Below are positions 12,274 to 23,562 of a stretch of 64,000 bases of DNA, one piece after another. The DNA is from Oscheius onirici. Lineage: Eukaryota > Nematoda > Chromadorea > Rhabditida > Rhabditidae. The DNA lies in contig OW051470.1 of assembly GCA_932521025.1 (NCBI GenBank), positions 5,008,501-5,072,500 on the forward strand. The letters are read 5' to 3'. A program made the translations under genes and the position numbers. A model generated the notes under the pieces. The model did not search any database. It was not told where the DNA came from and was given only the letters and a program-made list of their open reading frames with translations. Position 1 is the first letter of the stretch. Each line of letters opens with the position of its first letter.

Positions 12274-12684
12274 ATCTCAGCTGAAAAGGAGATTGTAAGG
12301 ACAAATATGGCCGAAAATCGCAGCACAAAAAACTGTTTGACCGATTGGTCAATAGAAAAAAATATCAGGGTAATTTGTTCCAGAAGTTGACGAGGAAATG
12401 GTGACTGTACAAAGGTGCATCACAGAAAAAAAACCTAAAGTGGGCTGAAGAGTCAGCTGTGAATGGCGAAGGAAGAGGTAACAAAAAATATAAAATGAAT
12501 TCAAACTCGGAAAGAAGCGGGCTCATTTATGACGCAGCCGAGCCTGTCGCTTCCCAGAAAAAAAGGACCCGACGCAATTTTGCGTACCTCGATCAGAGTC
12601 ATTTCAACGCCATCCAGAATCACGTGTCAATCATATTTATGCATTCACTTTCCATACAAACTTAGTTTTCACTGTTTCAGCGTA
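12274..12684. other. Divergent promoter region between the UBE2K cluster and the MLX gene
   Basis: This spacer separates two divergent starts. It contains a palindromic E-box CACGTG at 12621-12626, about 60 bp upstream of the MLX ATG, and a CACTGTTTCAG acceptor just before that ATG. An open frame at 12459-12665 is not joined to the bHLH exon by any evident splice and may be leader sequence. Confidence 0.5.
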
Positions 12685-14060
12685 ATGGTACGACGGAACT
12701 CTAGCAACGGAGAAGACATGGCAGATATGAGTCCGACTGGATCGGAATCTGCCTACAATGACCGAAAGAAGCAGACACACTTGAGGTGTGAGAGACAAAG
12801 AAGAGAGGCTATCAATGTAAAACCAAAACATTTTTTTTGGAACTGATAATTCAGAATGGATACAACGATCTAAAGGAGTTGATTCCTCAAACGGCATCTG
12901 CCATGGGATGCAAAACGACTAATGCCAGTATTTTGTTCAGGTAATTTTAAGGAAACTGGTGGCTTTATCTGCACTTTGGGAATTATCTCGGTTAAAGCGA
13001 GGGTATCTCTATACCCCGTTTGAATTTTCGCGCGCAAATTTTCAGCGCTGCGGCGGCCTACAAAGGACACTGGCGCAGTGGATAAGATATGTTTCTACTA
13101 ATTTTGAAGTCACAAGTTCAATTCCTTGTGTTGTCGATTTTTTTTGCATATTAGTTTAAGGAGTTTTGAGTGAAACAGAGAACTCAAAGAGCGGCAGAAC
13201 CACCCGTTGAAGAGGACAGTTATATGGCTCGGCGCGCTGACATTGTTTCTCACAAAGATACTCGTTTTTGAGTTTTGCGATGTTCTGCAAACTTGTAGTT
13301 TTTCGTCTGTTCTACAACTTTGTAGAACATTGTTTGGGCTAAAAATCCCGCCTTCGGTATGAAAACCGTTAGTCAAGTTGCGAGGTTAGTCGTAATGAAA
13401 ATGAGACAAGTGCAACAATTTTTGAAGAAAACAGTTTTTCGAATTGGAATAATAAACAAAAGAGAATGTTAGACCTATCGAACACTTTTGACACACGGGG
13501 GAATCGAACCCTGACCATATGTTTCACAGTCGGCGCTCTTATCCACTAGACTATGCGAGCTGAGCGTCAACCCTCGCTTTAAAGACATTGTCTTTATGTA
13601 TGTTCAGAGCTTGCGACTACATGCAACAGTTGCAGAAAGAGGCTGAGGACGGTGAAAGTGACATACAAAAGCTCAAACAACAGGTTAGTGGATAAATACT
13701 CTCCCATGAAACCATATTCAGTTGGCTGCTCTAGAAATGATATCCAGTCAATACGACACGATGGCAGCCGAGACACCGACTATGAGCTCCGTGTCGAGTC
13801 AAGCGAAAATGGTAAACCTTTCATATGAACAAGTTAGACTTTCTTTCAGCTGCAAGTCCTTCTCGACGACTGTTTCGAGTCGTTCAGTCAACAAGTCGAC
13901 TTCAACAACTACGCGACTATAACGAGAACTCTCTTGACATGGGTCGAGTCACTGGCTGGCAATCCGGAACAGTTCAAGGTTGGTCAAGTGATCTATTTGT
14001 TGTACCACTTGTGTTCAGAGAACTGCTTCAAAGATGGTCACGATGCCTTTCAGACAGTAA
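12685..14060 (+). CDS. MLX: MLX-type bHLH-leucine-zipper transcription factor
   Basis: Exons 12685-12816, 12855-12940, 13608-13683, 13722-13811, 13850-13978 and 14019-14060 join in phase. The basic region and helix 1 are DRKKQTHLRCERQRREAINNGYN (split across the first junction). Helix 2 follows (CKTTNASILFRACDYMQQL), then a zipper (LKQQLAALEMISSQYDTM). The C-terminal part (LQVLLDDCFESFSQQVDFNN, then WVESLAGNPEQFK) resembles the MLX dimerisation and cytoplasmic-retention domain, which MAX lacks. MLX pairs with Mondo-type partners and binds E-boxes (C. elegans MXL-2 with MML-1). The 667-nt third intron (12941-13607) is exceptional here and holds two tRNA-like sequences and a repeat. An E-box lies just upstream of the gene. 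Confidence 0.88.
13066..13138 (+). repeat. tRNA-like sequence (pseudo-tRNA or SINE head)
   Basis: The segment has a good A box (TGGCGCAGTGG) and a B box (AGTTCAATTCC) at tRNA spacing, with GACA...TGTC ends that can pair. The T arm has an extra base in its loop, and no convincing anticodon stem forms. It lies in the MLX intron, so a functional tRNA is unlikely. Confidence 0.45.
13489..13563 (-). repeat. tRNA-like sequence (degenerate)
   Basis: On the minus strand an A box (TAGTCTAGTGG) and a perfect B box (GGTTCGATTCC) are present at tRNA spacing. CTGTGAA would suggest a His anticodon (GTG). The acceptor and anticodon stems do not pair, so this is probably a pseudo-tRNA or part of a tRNA-derived SINE in the MLX intron. 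Confidence 0.5.
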
Positions 14061-14104
14061 TTCCAAATGACAAACAAAGTGTACAAAAGAAAACTTTATT
14101 GCAA

Positions 14105-15259
14105 TCATATTTTCCTTCTTGTAACTTCGTGTCTAATTTTCAGTTCAACGTCTCTTTCCAACGTCTTCAGCATATCGATTCCAGGCACCCAACTGAAGTT
14201 CTTGTAATATTTCTCCCAAATATCTTCCGTGCTCCAAGACTGAATGAGACCGCCTGTGTGGAGAACGATGGGAATCTGCAAAAATGTTGAAGGAACTCAA
14301 TTTTTCTTACGAATTTGGGGATCGGATGGGCATCCAGTTCGATTTCCTCGCCGAAGACGACAGTCAAGGGTTTCGAGAGTACTTCTCGAATAGATTTGGG
14401 ACTAATCAGATCTTCCTTGAAAGCGAGAGGTACTTGTCTAAAGCAGATCTTTTCTGGTAGTCCTCACACTAACCTGATAGCTTCTAAGACATCGATACTG
14501 TCACTGCTATCGTGTTCTTTAGGTCCATCTAGGAATATTTTATTCTGTTTCTTCTCGCTCAACTAGATTTCATGTTTGAGACCAGAAACTCAATGAAAAC
14601 CTGTGTGTGGAGTTTTTTAGCAGTGGACGGTCCTTCTACAACTAGACTGTTGTTCGGAGTTTTTGTCCAGTAATGATCATCTCCGTTGAAAATACTTCCA
14701 AAAGCCAAGGGACAAGCAGCAACTGAAATGCTCAGAACTAAAAGTATAGCAATAGACATACGTAGATGCTTGTCATACTTTTGTAATTCTCGTATCAGTT
14801 CTTCGGAAGCCACAGAGACAACATATCTCGGCCCCCAGTAGAAAGAACTCAATGGACCGAAGCAGAGTCTCAGATACTCCAAAAACTGTCTGTGATGTGG
14901 GAATCTGAACGGATGAAGACGATTCTCCGGCGTCTAACCTCTTGACATCTTTCAAATGTCCGCCAACGGCCGAAATCGAACTCAGCTGTTCCCCGGGCTC
15001 AACCGAATATGGCGGGAGTTCTTCTGCTGTCTGCACTTCGAGTTTCAGACCAGGAATAGTGGTGTAATCGAATGGTTTTGGCTGAAGCGAATACGTACAA
15101 ATCTTATTTAAGTTGAAGGATTCGTGCAGTTTGTAGCAAACTCACAAAGAGTCGGTTCCAGACGCGATCAAAACGGACCTTCGGTATTCGGTTCCAGACA
15201 AAAAGGAAGAAAAAGAAGCCCAGTCCATTGAGCAGAATGTATAGGATCAGTTGTAGCAT
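14105..15259 (-). CDS. Membrane-anchored protein resembling a truncated cytochrome P450 N-terminus
   Basis: The start is MLQLILYILLNGLGFFFFLF at 15259, a single N-terminal signal anchor. The next exons read TIPGLKLEVQTAEELPPYSV, GEQLSSISAVGGHLKDV and, after a 34-nt intron, FLEYLRLCFGPLSSFYWGPRYVVSVASEEL. That last stretch, an LxxxYGPxxSFxxGxxxVVS pattern, is typical of P450 beta-1 strands and somewhat like CYP20. Later exons (SIDVLEAIRQVPLAFKED; LTVVFGEEIELDAHPIP; GGLIQSWSTEDIWEKYY) have no heme-binding FxxGxxxC and no ExxR that I can see. The protein ends at the TGA at 14105-14107 with AATAAA at 14096-14101, about 330 aa against about 500 for a P450. It may be a shortened, non-catalytic relative or another ER protein. 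It is convergent with MLX. Confidence 0.6.
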
Positions 15260-15920
15260 TTTCAGACTCTGTTGGGAGCACAAATGTTATCGATGGAAAA
15301 GAGATAAGAAGAGGTGAATGAGGGGCGAATGGAACAAATCAGAAACAGTCGAAGAGACTGCTGGGACAAATTAAACACGAGATATTTCGCAATATTCGTG
15401 TCTTATGGATCCGGACGACTTACAATTAGAAACAACAAGAAAAAAAAATTGAAATTGCTTTATGTTCCTCTGAATAAGTTACTTTTTAAAACATTTGAAA
15501 CAAATTAAACAGAGTGAGCAACTGGGAAAAAGTTATAACCGTTCACAGATTCACGTTTCTGGGTCAACTATGTCTAGAAAGGATTATTTACAAATGGAGA
15601 CTAACCCGACTGGGGAAAGAAGGAACCGCTCACCGACAGAACTATGATACAAAGACAAACAGTCACACGGTCACAGAAGAATCACAGATGGATGAGGCAA
15701 AAAGTGAACGATATTGTAGTTTTAAAGAAAGTGAGACCCGTCGACGGTTTTCCCGACTCGATACGGCCCAAAAGGCACGAACTCTTTTGATTTGTACAGT
15801 GTTTCACAAACAGCACCTAATGAACCGTATACAGCGAGACCCGAACAGACGGTGACGTTTTACGTAAAGAGCAACTAAAGCCAAGAAGAGTTGTACTGCG
15901 TTTAGAACGCGGAGAAGTGG
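15260..15920. other. Intergenic, no gene seen
   Basis: This is the head-to-tail spacer between the P450-like gene start and the myotubularin stop, both on the minus strand. The plus-strand open frames at 15314-15855 are Lys/Arg-rich with no family resemblance or splice continuity. Confidence 0.5.
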
Positions 15921-18900
15921 TTAGCCTTTGACTGGTTGAGTGAGGGAACTGCTGCTTGTCAGAGAACCGAACGACTCGTCCGTCAATCTTAAAGTTGTAC
16001 GATTGGGAGAGTTCGTTGTCTGTCTCACCTGATCATTCGAGCTGTAGGAGAACTGCCACTGGTCTCCTCATCCTCCTCGTTTATTGCCTCATCGCAAGCT
16101 TGCATCTGTTGATAGCATCTATTACAAGCTCTCAAATACACCGATTTTCCCTCATGCACATCGTGGTATGTATTTGAGGAACACTTCTCACACACTGCTT
16201 TCCCACATTTCCTAAAACGGTTGTCGAAAATATAAATAAAAGATATTACCGGCAATGATGTTCTCTGTCTTCTGCTTTATAGCTGTACTTGTTGAAATGA
16301 AGTCGACACAGATCACATTGATCTGATCCCACAGCCCATCCTTGAGCATCTTTCAGATTGATCTCGTTGTTGTCGACTAAAGACATGTTGTCAATACTCA
16401 TCCCGTCTAGTTCCGAGTCGTCCCCCGAGGTCATTCTGTCTCTGTAGGAACGATTTCCGAGCGACGAACAAGTGTTCTCAGACAACTGTCGATGTCTCTG
16501 GAGACCCGTGATGGTCCCATTCAACCTCTCCTTCTCTTCCTGAATTCTAAGTTTATTCTACCAAATTACTGTCTCACTTTGCTCTGTCTCTTCTGCCGTC
16601 GTACGACTTCCTGTTGTGGATCGTAGTATTTGATCATTCCGTCATGATCCACCAAATCTTTCACATTCTGCCTCCTACTCCTCAAAGACCGTGATTTTGC
16701 GTCTCTTTTGAAAAGCATCGATTCGGACATAATACTACTATTCTCGGCTGTATGGTGTTCATTCAAAGCTCCGTTCGACTCGGAGTGAGCCGACTGCAAT
16801 GTGCTCGCTGTCATCTCTGTCCCGTTCCCGGTTCCAATTGAACTGATACTTTCCGAACTTTTGCTTTTGGGCAAGGCTGCGAGATCTTTGAGCGGTGTCG
16901 ACGCCGCTGATCTCGCCAAAGTTGGAGATGAGATCACGGTACACAATTCCTAGAAAAGGGTCTATGAACAGAATCTTTTACAACTTACAGTTGTGACATT
17001 TCCAGCCAGTTCTGTATAATAAAAATCCTTCCAGACATCCAGGAACTGAACCCCGCACTTGACTTGAATCCGACCAGCGGTTCCAACGGGGTCATACATC
17101 TGGTTCACTACCTGTATTTCATTGATTAATCTTGCTCTCAAATACAGTATTACCTCGTCATTGTGTTCTCCCAAATATTGCCAGATGGAGACAGGTCTCC
17201 TTTCTCGAGTCTCTCTATCCTTGGCAGCGTCACTAACCGAATTGAACAAGAACGTTCCGAAGAGTCCAGAATATACATGTTGGGCTAATTTTATCTAAAA
17301 TTTTCCCCCGTTTCATTAAACTGTCTTGTCTTACCATATATTGACTATTGAATTCGAAAGCAGTCGGATTTTGCTTGAAGACCTGCCAAACGGCATCCAA
17401 CCATTGTAAAAAGACCGGACAGCGTTCATTCGTGTCACTGCCGTAGACGCCATTCCGGTCGGCGAACTTGTGCCCGAACTCGATCCACTCCCTCCTAATC
17501 AGCAGTTCGAATCCCTGAAAGGAGCTATTTCAGTCAGCGTAAAAACATATTGACGTTTTTTTTGACACGTGACTCGGTGTGGGTGGCCTACCTTGAGTGT
17601 ACGATAACGGTCGTCTATGAAAAGTTTTGCCAGTGAGACTATTTGAGTCGTGCGATCCCAGCCGTCGGAACAGTGTACCAGAATCGAAGTTCCTGGAGAG
17701 TGTTTGTTAGAGTCTTTCTGTAGAAAAATATACCTCTGCTCATCAGCTCGACACATTCGTTGGCGGCGTTCAGAACGTTGGAGCAGTGTTGCAGCCACTG
17801 GGTTTGACTCACAGACTGAAATAAAGAATGCTCTGATTGTAAATAAAGAGTTCAGGAACAAAAAATAAACAAAAGGTACCTGAAGATAGGTGTTCTGATC
17901 GGGACAGTCGGTCGAGAGTACGGTTCTCAACTGGCTGAAGGCGTATCTCACACTGTGAATGTTTGGCAATCCCAGGAACATGGACTTTGCATTTCCGTAA
18001 CAGTCTGTAACTTCAAATTAGAGTCAAATTTTCTGAATTATACCAGGGTTTTCAAAGCCTCCACCTTTGGCTCTGTTGGCCCAGGCGGCAGCATACGACC
18101 GTGCATCCATGATGACACTGTCAGGTGGAGGAGCATCTAAAGCGAAAATCCTTTAAATTTAGTTCCTTTCAAATACCTTCGCCCTCTTTCTGATATTTCT
18201 TCGTGAACATATTACAGTGTTGCAATATCCTTTCATCTACTCCATTCCTCCATGCCAAGAATCCGGATTTGGGCTGACTGCTACGCAACAATACAGCTTT
18301 CTGAAAAGATTGTAAACAGAAAGTATACAAATCTTACAGTATCTTGAAAAACATAGACAACAGAGGGTATTCTTCCAAGAAAACGGTATTCTTTGACCTT
18401 CTCCATATCTTCTTTCTCCATCCATTTCGGGACAACTATCCGACTCGGATAAGTTTCGATCACAGTGTGGTCTTTGTTGTCGTCGGAGATCTTGAAGTAG
18501 TCTGGATCGTATTTGAGTAGATCCCATTCCTCCTGACAAGTGTCTCTGTCCGAATCCTTTGCCAACCAGCTGGGTTGTTCCTTCGAGACGGCGTTGGCGA
18601 ACTCCCAGGCGAAAGCTTCTCCAACCCCTGCTCTGGCAGTAAATTTCATTAACCGTCGATGCCAGTGAATAGCTAGCTCGTTCGATGTAGCTGTTAGTCT
18701 GAAAAAAAACAGTAAACAAACTATTAACATATATCTTGCTACCTGTACCACTTTCCGTCCTTACATACGATAGAAATGTGAGCAGGATCGGTAAAGTTCA
18801 AAGAGTCGATGGACATCAGACTGATGACTCGGATCGACTGATCTTGGAGCGACAGGATACATAGCTGTAATGTGGGTAAGATTATTTTATTCAAGTGTTA

Positions 18901-19747
18901 TGTCAGCGCGACTCGCTGTCAAAAATGGTCAATATGTCACTTCTATGCCCCAAGAATTAGCCTTTCGAAAGTTCGAAACTGCTGTAACCTCTCAAAAACG
19001 TACCCGGAAGTTGGTAAGAACGACCCGACAATCCACAAAGTCCGCAGTTTCGTCAGTCTTTTCCCCGGGAAGTAGGTCGATTGGAAGTGGAGTCGCTGAG
19101 GTCTCGGACAGATCCGTCTGAAAATTGTATTGCTGATTGCCCTTTTCAGTCCGAGTTTCCATGGAAATGACTGGGATAGCTGACTCTTTGCCCGGGATAT
19201 TACAGCTGTTTGAGAGTGATGTGCCTTTCAACTGATAAACAGCGCTTACGTCGGCAAAATGGAAAAGTATTGAAGAAAGAACCGATAAGACTAGAACCGA
19301 TAAACGTTTAGCCAGCTGACTTGGATATTACTGGAACTGCCGGAATGATAAAGTCACGGGTGGTTTGCCATTGTCATAACAAACTCAAACTCTTTCTACC
19401 GATGATATAATCGCTTTTCTTCTCACTGTTCTCTCAAGGACGCAGACCACCCATGTTCCTTTTTCGAACCAACCTCTTCAGAACCGTTTGCTTCCTCGTT
19501 GGTCAGATGGTTCGATGGATCGTCGGCAAGATGAACGTAGGAAAAACAGTTGGCTGAACCTGAAACCTTTCTATCTTCCTTTGTTGCAATTGGTCCAAGC
19601 TGAACAAGCACAAAACATCTCCAATGTTTAACAGCAGCTGTCGTCTAACAGAAAAGAAAACTGACCGAAACTGTTGTGAATTGTAGCGCCTTCGGTACTC
19701 GCAGTGTGGATGGGAATCGACTCCGATACTTCGCGGTCCCGAGTCAT
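15921..19747 (-). CDS. Myotubularin-related phosphoinositide 3-phosphatase with C-terminal FYVE finger
   Basis: The gene starts [17 protein letters not shown] at 19747, immediately after CATTTTCAG. The order of parts is as follows. A PH-GRAM region carries [15 protein letters not shown] and [12 protein letters not shown]. The myotubularin core follows ([71 protein letters not shown]). The active-site P-loop is [11 protein letters not shown] near 17650. Next is a Ser-rich, coiled linker. The FYVE domain has [15 protein letters not shown], the R-HHC-R patch and [17 protein letters not shown]. It ends QPVKG at 15921. The intact C-x5-R loop predicts activity on PI3P and PI(3,5)P2 at endosomes. 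Domain order fits the MTMR3/MTMR4 and nematode FYVE-bearing MTM group; I cannot assign the exact paralogue. Confidence 0.9.
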
Positions 19748-22525
19748 CTGAAAATGGTTCGAAATTGAACTTGTTGACACTTGCTGAAGTCTTTCAACCG
19801 ATTGCAAATTAGAAATTCAACTGATGGAAAAAGACGCTATACTCTGTTCATGGTCCCTGAGGATTTAGCAAAATGCTGACTAGATAAGTAAGGGAAAGTT
19901 GATAAGGCTAGGCCGTGGCTGTACAGCAGAAACTTCTTTTGTTCTGCAACTTATCAATCGATCGCCCAGCTAGCATTTCAACGCAACAGACGTTTCAATA
20001 GACATTTTGAGTGGGTTGAACAATTAGTCTTGGGTTCAATTTCCAGAAGAACAAAGTACAGAAGAGGAATGTCTGATAAGTCGCGGAAAACAGCAAATTG
20101 CCATGTGTTGATTGTCGTCGAGGGGAAGTACTGGTTGAAACAACAAGCCCGACCCCGACCAAACGTCCAAAACAAAGCTAAACTTTCTCTTTTCCCCTCA
20201 CAAAACTCACCATAAAGCTCGGTTTGGGGGCGACTGAAAGTGCCTTTCTTCGTAGTTTGTCGTGAAAACTCTTCGAACTTTGTTGTTTGTGGACTTTTTG
20301 TGAACTGAAACTTCATATTGAGAATATTTGAGTGGGAAAAAGGTTTGTTTCAAAGAGAAGCTCGAAAACAACTTGCAAAAAATGCTACAGTAAATGTTTG
20401 GAACAAAGAGAAAGAGACCTGATTAAACCCCGAATAAAAGCATTGAGCCAACGCAACATTGTTCAGCCGGTCTCTCTTCCTTTTTCGGCTCGGACTTCTC
20501 GTCAAAAGCTAAAAATACTTATGTGAACCAGTTTTCAATGGTCTCCGAATCGAACGCCAGTCTGACATGTTGAGAACGCAACAAAACTGCTATTTTACTG
20601 CTGGAAGAAGAGAAAAGGCATTTGGAAATCAAATAGTGAAAAGACAAGTTGGTCATTGGTCGAAACAGAGAGAAAGAAATAATGGAAATACGATCTATGT
20701 TAGTGAAAATAACAAAAAACATTTAAGTTCCTATGAAATCAAAAAATATGGACCGAAACATGAATAAAGAGGAGAGTACTGGAGGTATTGCGAAACCAGA
20801 TGAACAACGTGATATCGAGGTCACGATAGCGTCATAACTCAGATCATATTACCGGATATAAATCAAAACAGAGGAAACCACAACTGCATTTTGGAGAGTT
20901 TGTATTGGGTAGTTGGAAAATGTCCATTCAGTTGAATTCACTTTCAATCAAGTAAGGGGTGCATTTCTTAAAACATTCAGAAAAATGCCATCAACAGTTT
21001 CATAAACAAGGCTCACAGTGTTCTACAAAATGAAACCCGATTATAAAATTGATCGTGAAGCGACGGTTGTAATCCGACGTAAATGGAGACTATTCAGAGA
21101 ATTATTTTGCAACTCTAAAGAAAAAAGAGTCTAGTGTTTGTGAAAAGTTGCCAAGAGGAAAGTGCGCGAAACCGGCTGCTGTCTGTGGTCTGAGCTGGCA
21201 ATCGAATCAAGTGCTAAATGCCATCAACAGCAAACATGCGAGGAAAAATCGATAATGTCTGGTGGAAGATACTTATTAGAAAAGTGAGAAGAGTGTAATT
21301 AGGGACAGGAATAATCAGCTGTCTGTCTCTGGGAACGGCGCTAACCCGCCCATTTCAATCAATACCGCGTGCTATGTCTCTCTTCCTCTGCGTCTCTTCT
21401 TCCCAACACGTGCTCTCTCTCCTCGCTGCCCTCAACCCATGAAGCGATGCATCACACACATTCGGCTCTTGCAGATTATGCAGAAGAGGATTCTCTCTCT
21501 CAATTAGGCAGTCTCTTCAGAACAATAGGCTTTTCAAGAATAGCAAATGCTTTACAAAAAAAGATAGTTTGGGACAAACAGGAACATGAAAAGTATTATG
21601 ATATAGATAAAGTTTTTTGTTACGTCTAGTCTAGTCTCCTGTTAAAATTCAGACAAACAACGCTGGATGTTTTTGCAACAGGAGTTGGTTTTTCCCACAA
21701 AGGAACAAAGCTCAATAAAAAACGGAAGGGATGTTCCGAAAGCGCCCGGTCATATATTGTGTCTGAAATCCGAAAAGGGCATAATGAGAGAGAAGAGGGT
21801 GAACAACAGCGCGGAGAGAGGACAAACAAGTAGGCAGAGATCAGTAGTGTTTTAGTCCTTTTGAGGTGTTTCTTCGTTTCTTTAGTTTGTGGGATTCATA
21901 CTGCTTCTACGTCTGTGCAATCTATTTTAAATTGCTCCCAAGTCTCTCTGTGTGTGTCTGTCTGAAGCTCTAATTGGCAATAATTGGGGGAGATTTGTGA
22001 AGATCCGATTCGGGAGTTTAAACAAGTCTCGACATGTCAATTTGCAAGTGCGTGGACTTTGATTGTTTTTGACTGGGGATGGTTTCCAGACAGTAGAGAA
22101 GTGCGGATTAGAAATAGGGGAAAGCGTTCAAGGGGGTTCTATTATACCTTCAGCTCAAACGGGGCGATATCGCAACTGGAAAACAGGGCTAGAGGAGAAC
22201 ATGAGCAGATAGAAATAGGGACAGAGAGAGAGAGAGAGAGCAGTAGGGAAGGATATTGTTCATATAATTACATGAAGGGATATAGGGACGACAGGAGGGA
22301 AAAATTAGACGAAAAGGGACGATGTGGACAGCGTAAATGGTAGAGAAGGAAAAAAGCAAGTACGCAAAGTGTTCTAACGACTTTGGTAGTCTGTTACAGG
22401 GACTGCGTGACTGGAACAGAGTGACAAGGGGAGAAGGGGAGGGACAGTAGGACTGAGATTCACTGAAGCTGGGAACTTCTGATCCTAAATTTTGAAATTA
22501 GGCTTGGGAGGGAGCGGGTTCCAAT
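19748..22525. other. Long intergenic region with a dispersed repeat
   Basis: No convincing gene was found. A 112-codon minus-strand frame (19978-20316) lacks family features. Homopolymer-rich stretches and scattered short frames follow. The second copy of the GTGTGTCTGTC repeat lies at 21940-22225 and ends in a GA-rich microsatellite at about 22218-22235. The left part presumably holds the myotubularin promoter. Confidence 0.5.
21940..22225. repeat. Dispersed repeat, copy 2
   Basis: This is homologous to 6951-7230 along its length: a CTGTGTGTGTCTGTC start, TCTAATTGGCAAT, TCAATTTGCAAGTG, GGTTTCCAGACAGTAGAG, a GGGGTTCTAT block and a GGAGAACA tail. Both copies lie in the same orientation. No coding capacity is seen. 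Confidence 0.75.
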
Positions 22526-22657
22526 TTTGGTAGTTTCTTTGGAGGGTCAAGGAGAGTGACTGGAGGAGAGTAACAAAGGAGGAATGAAAAGTAAACCACG
22601 ACTAGGGCTCCGTGACAGAGCGAAGTCATGAATATATACTTTAGCCCTGGAAGGGCG
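22526..22657. repeat. Direct repeat flanking a phosphatase-like ORF, left copy
   Basis: From TAGTTTCTTTGGAG to TTTAGCCCTGGAAGGGCG this matches 23429-23562 in the same orientation, including internal GGAATGAAA and the gapped TGACAGAGCGAAG region. It also ends with the TTTAGC...GGGCG module shared with the larger dispersed repeat. Confidence 0.65.
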
Positions 22658-22873
22658 TTTTCAACCTTGTATTTTCTGAAGTCCACTTACTAAATAACAC
22701 ATCTTTCTAAAAGGGAAACTACAAAATAACAATTAGACGAAGAAGATCCCAACAAATTTGACGAATTTGAAGAAATACGAAAAAATAACAAACTACTACA
22801 ATCATTAAGCAAAGAAAGTATCCCACCCTTTCCCGTCCCCCTAGAAAGAATAAAACATTTTTTGACACTTTTA

Positions 22874-23326
22874 TTACTTTGATTTCTCGTAGACGAACTT
22901 GTTGGCATGGATGAAGTCGCAGCCAGGCTCGGACGTTTCAGTGATCTTGACCCTCGTCGCATCGAGACACGGAACGGACTCGTGACGATTGCGATGCTTG
23001 AACTCGCAGCAGGCCTTGTGCTCTCCCAGCACCATGTCCGAGATCGTCTGGTACTCTTCGCGAACCGTCGCAGGATCGTGGTGGTCCACAAAGTCCTGAC
23101 AGGCGACTTCTACTTCGTCTGACATCTTCTTGGCTACGAGTCGACTCGTCCGACGTGCAGGATTCTTCTGCGTGCTCTCGTCCTCGGTTGGAGCGGCAGA
23201 ATTCTTTCTTCGGAGTCCAGCTACTTTGGTCGGCTGTTTGCTGCCCTCATCCTGGTGGTTCGTGCTCTGGACTCGGCGGACGGCGCGCTTCGTTTTCGGC
23301 TTCTTCTTCGTCGAACCGTCTCCCAT
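22874..23326 (-). CDS. Intronless N-terminal fragment of a protein tyrosine phosphatase domain
   Basis: The 150-aa ORF begins MGDGSTKKKPKTKRAVRR at 23326. A Lys/Arg/Ser-rich head is followed by VACQDFVDHHDPATVREEY, KHRNRHESVPCLDATRVKI and GCDFIHANKFVYEKSK. The Asn-Arg ... VPCLDATRV and DFIHAN pattern is the start of nematode receptor-less PTP domains (K/N-RY-x-DVPC-x-D-x-RV). The ORF stops before the WPD and HCSxGxGR catalytic parts. A GTAATA donor occurs just before the stop, but no following frame resembles the rest of the domain. It is therefore a truncated copy, either a dead gene or a short-protein gene. Its base composition is richer in G and C than its AT-rich surroundings. Both sides carry copies of one repeat. 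Confidence 0.6.
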   Translation of the reverse strand: MGDGSTKKKPKTKRAVRRVQSTNHQDEGSKQPTKVAGLRRKNSAAPTEDESTQKNPARRTSRLVAKKMSDEVEVACQDFVDHHDPATVREEYQTISDMVLGEHKACCEFKHRNRHESVPCLDATRVKITETSEPGCDFIHANKFVYEKSK

Positions 23327-23428
23327 GATCGTCAGCTGCTCGAATGGCTAGTCGACTCTCTAGACTAGATTTGTGTGCACATTAGTGTTTCACAAGCCGA
23401 GACAGGAAATGCAAGTGCGCGAACTTGC

Positions 23429-23562
23429 GACTGGCAGTTTCTTTGGAGAGAATGGGACACTGGAGCAGAATGACAAGGGAAGAATGAAAGGGAAACTGGA
23501 ACAGCGGGCCCGCGAAAGAAGTGATGGGTGACAACAAGGGATCTTTAGCACTGAAAGGGCGG
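23429..23562. repeat. Direct repeat flanking a phosphatase-like ORF, right copy
   Basis: This partner of 22526-22657 runs from CAGTTTCTTTGGAGAG to TTTAGCACTGAAAGGGCGG. The two copies face the same way and bracket the PTP-like ORF, leaving about 770 bp between them. Confidence 0.65.

Noticed and set aside
13489-13563. Functional tRNA-His gene
   Set aside because: A and B boxes are good, but the acceptor and anticodon stems do not form.
19978-20316. 112-codon minus-strand ORF in the long spacer
   Set aside because: No recognisable domain, no acceptor near its start and no neighbouring exon in phase.
22907-23351. Plus-strand ORFs over the phosphatase fragment
   Set aside because: They are reverse-strand shadows of the minus-strand PTP-like frame, which carries the recognisable motifs.
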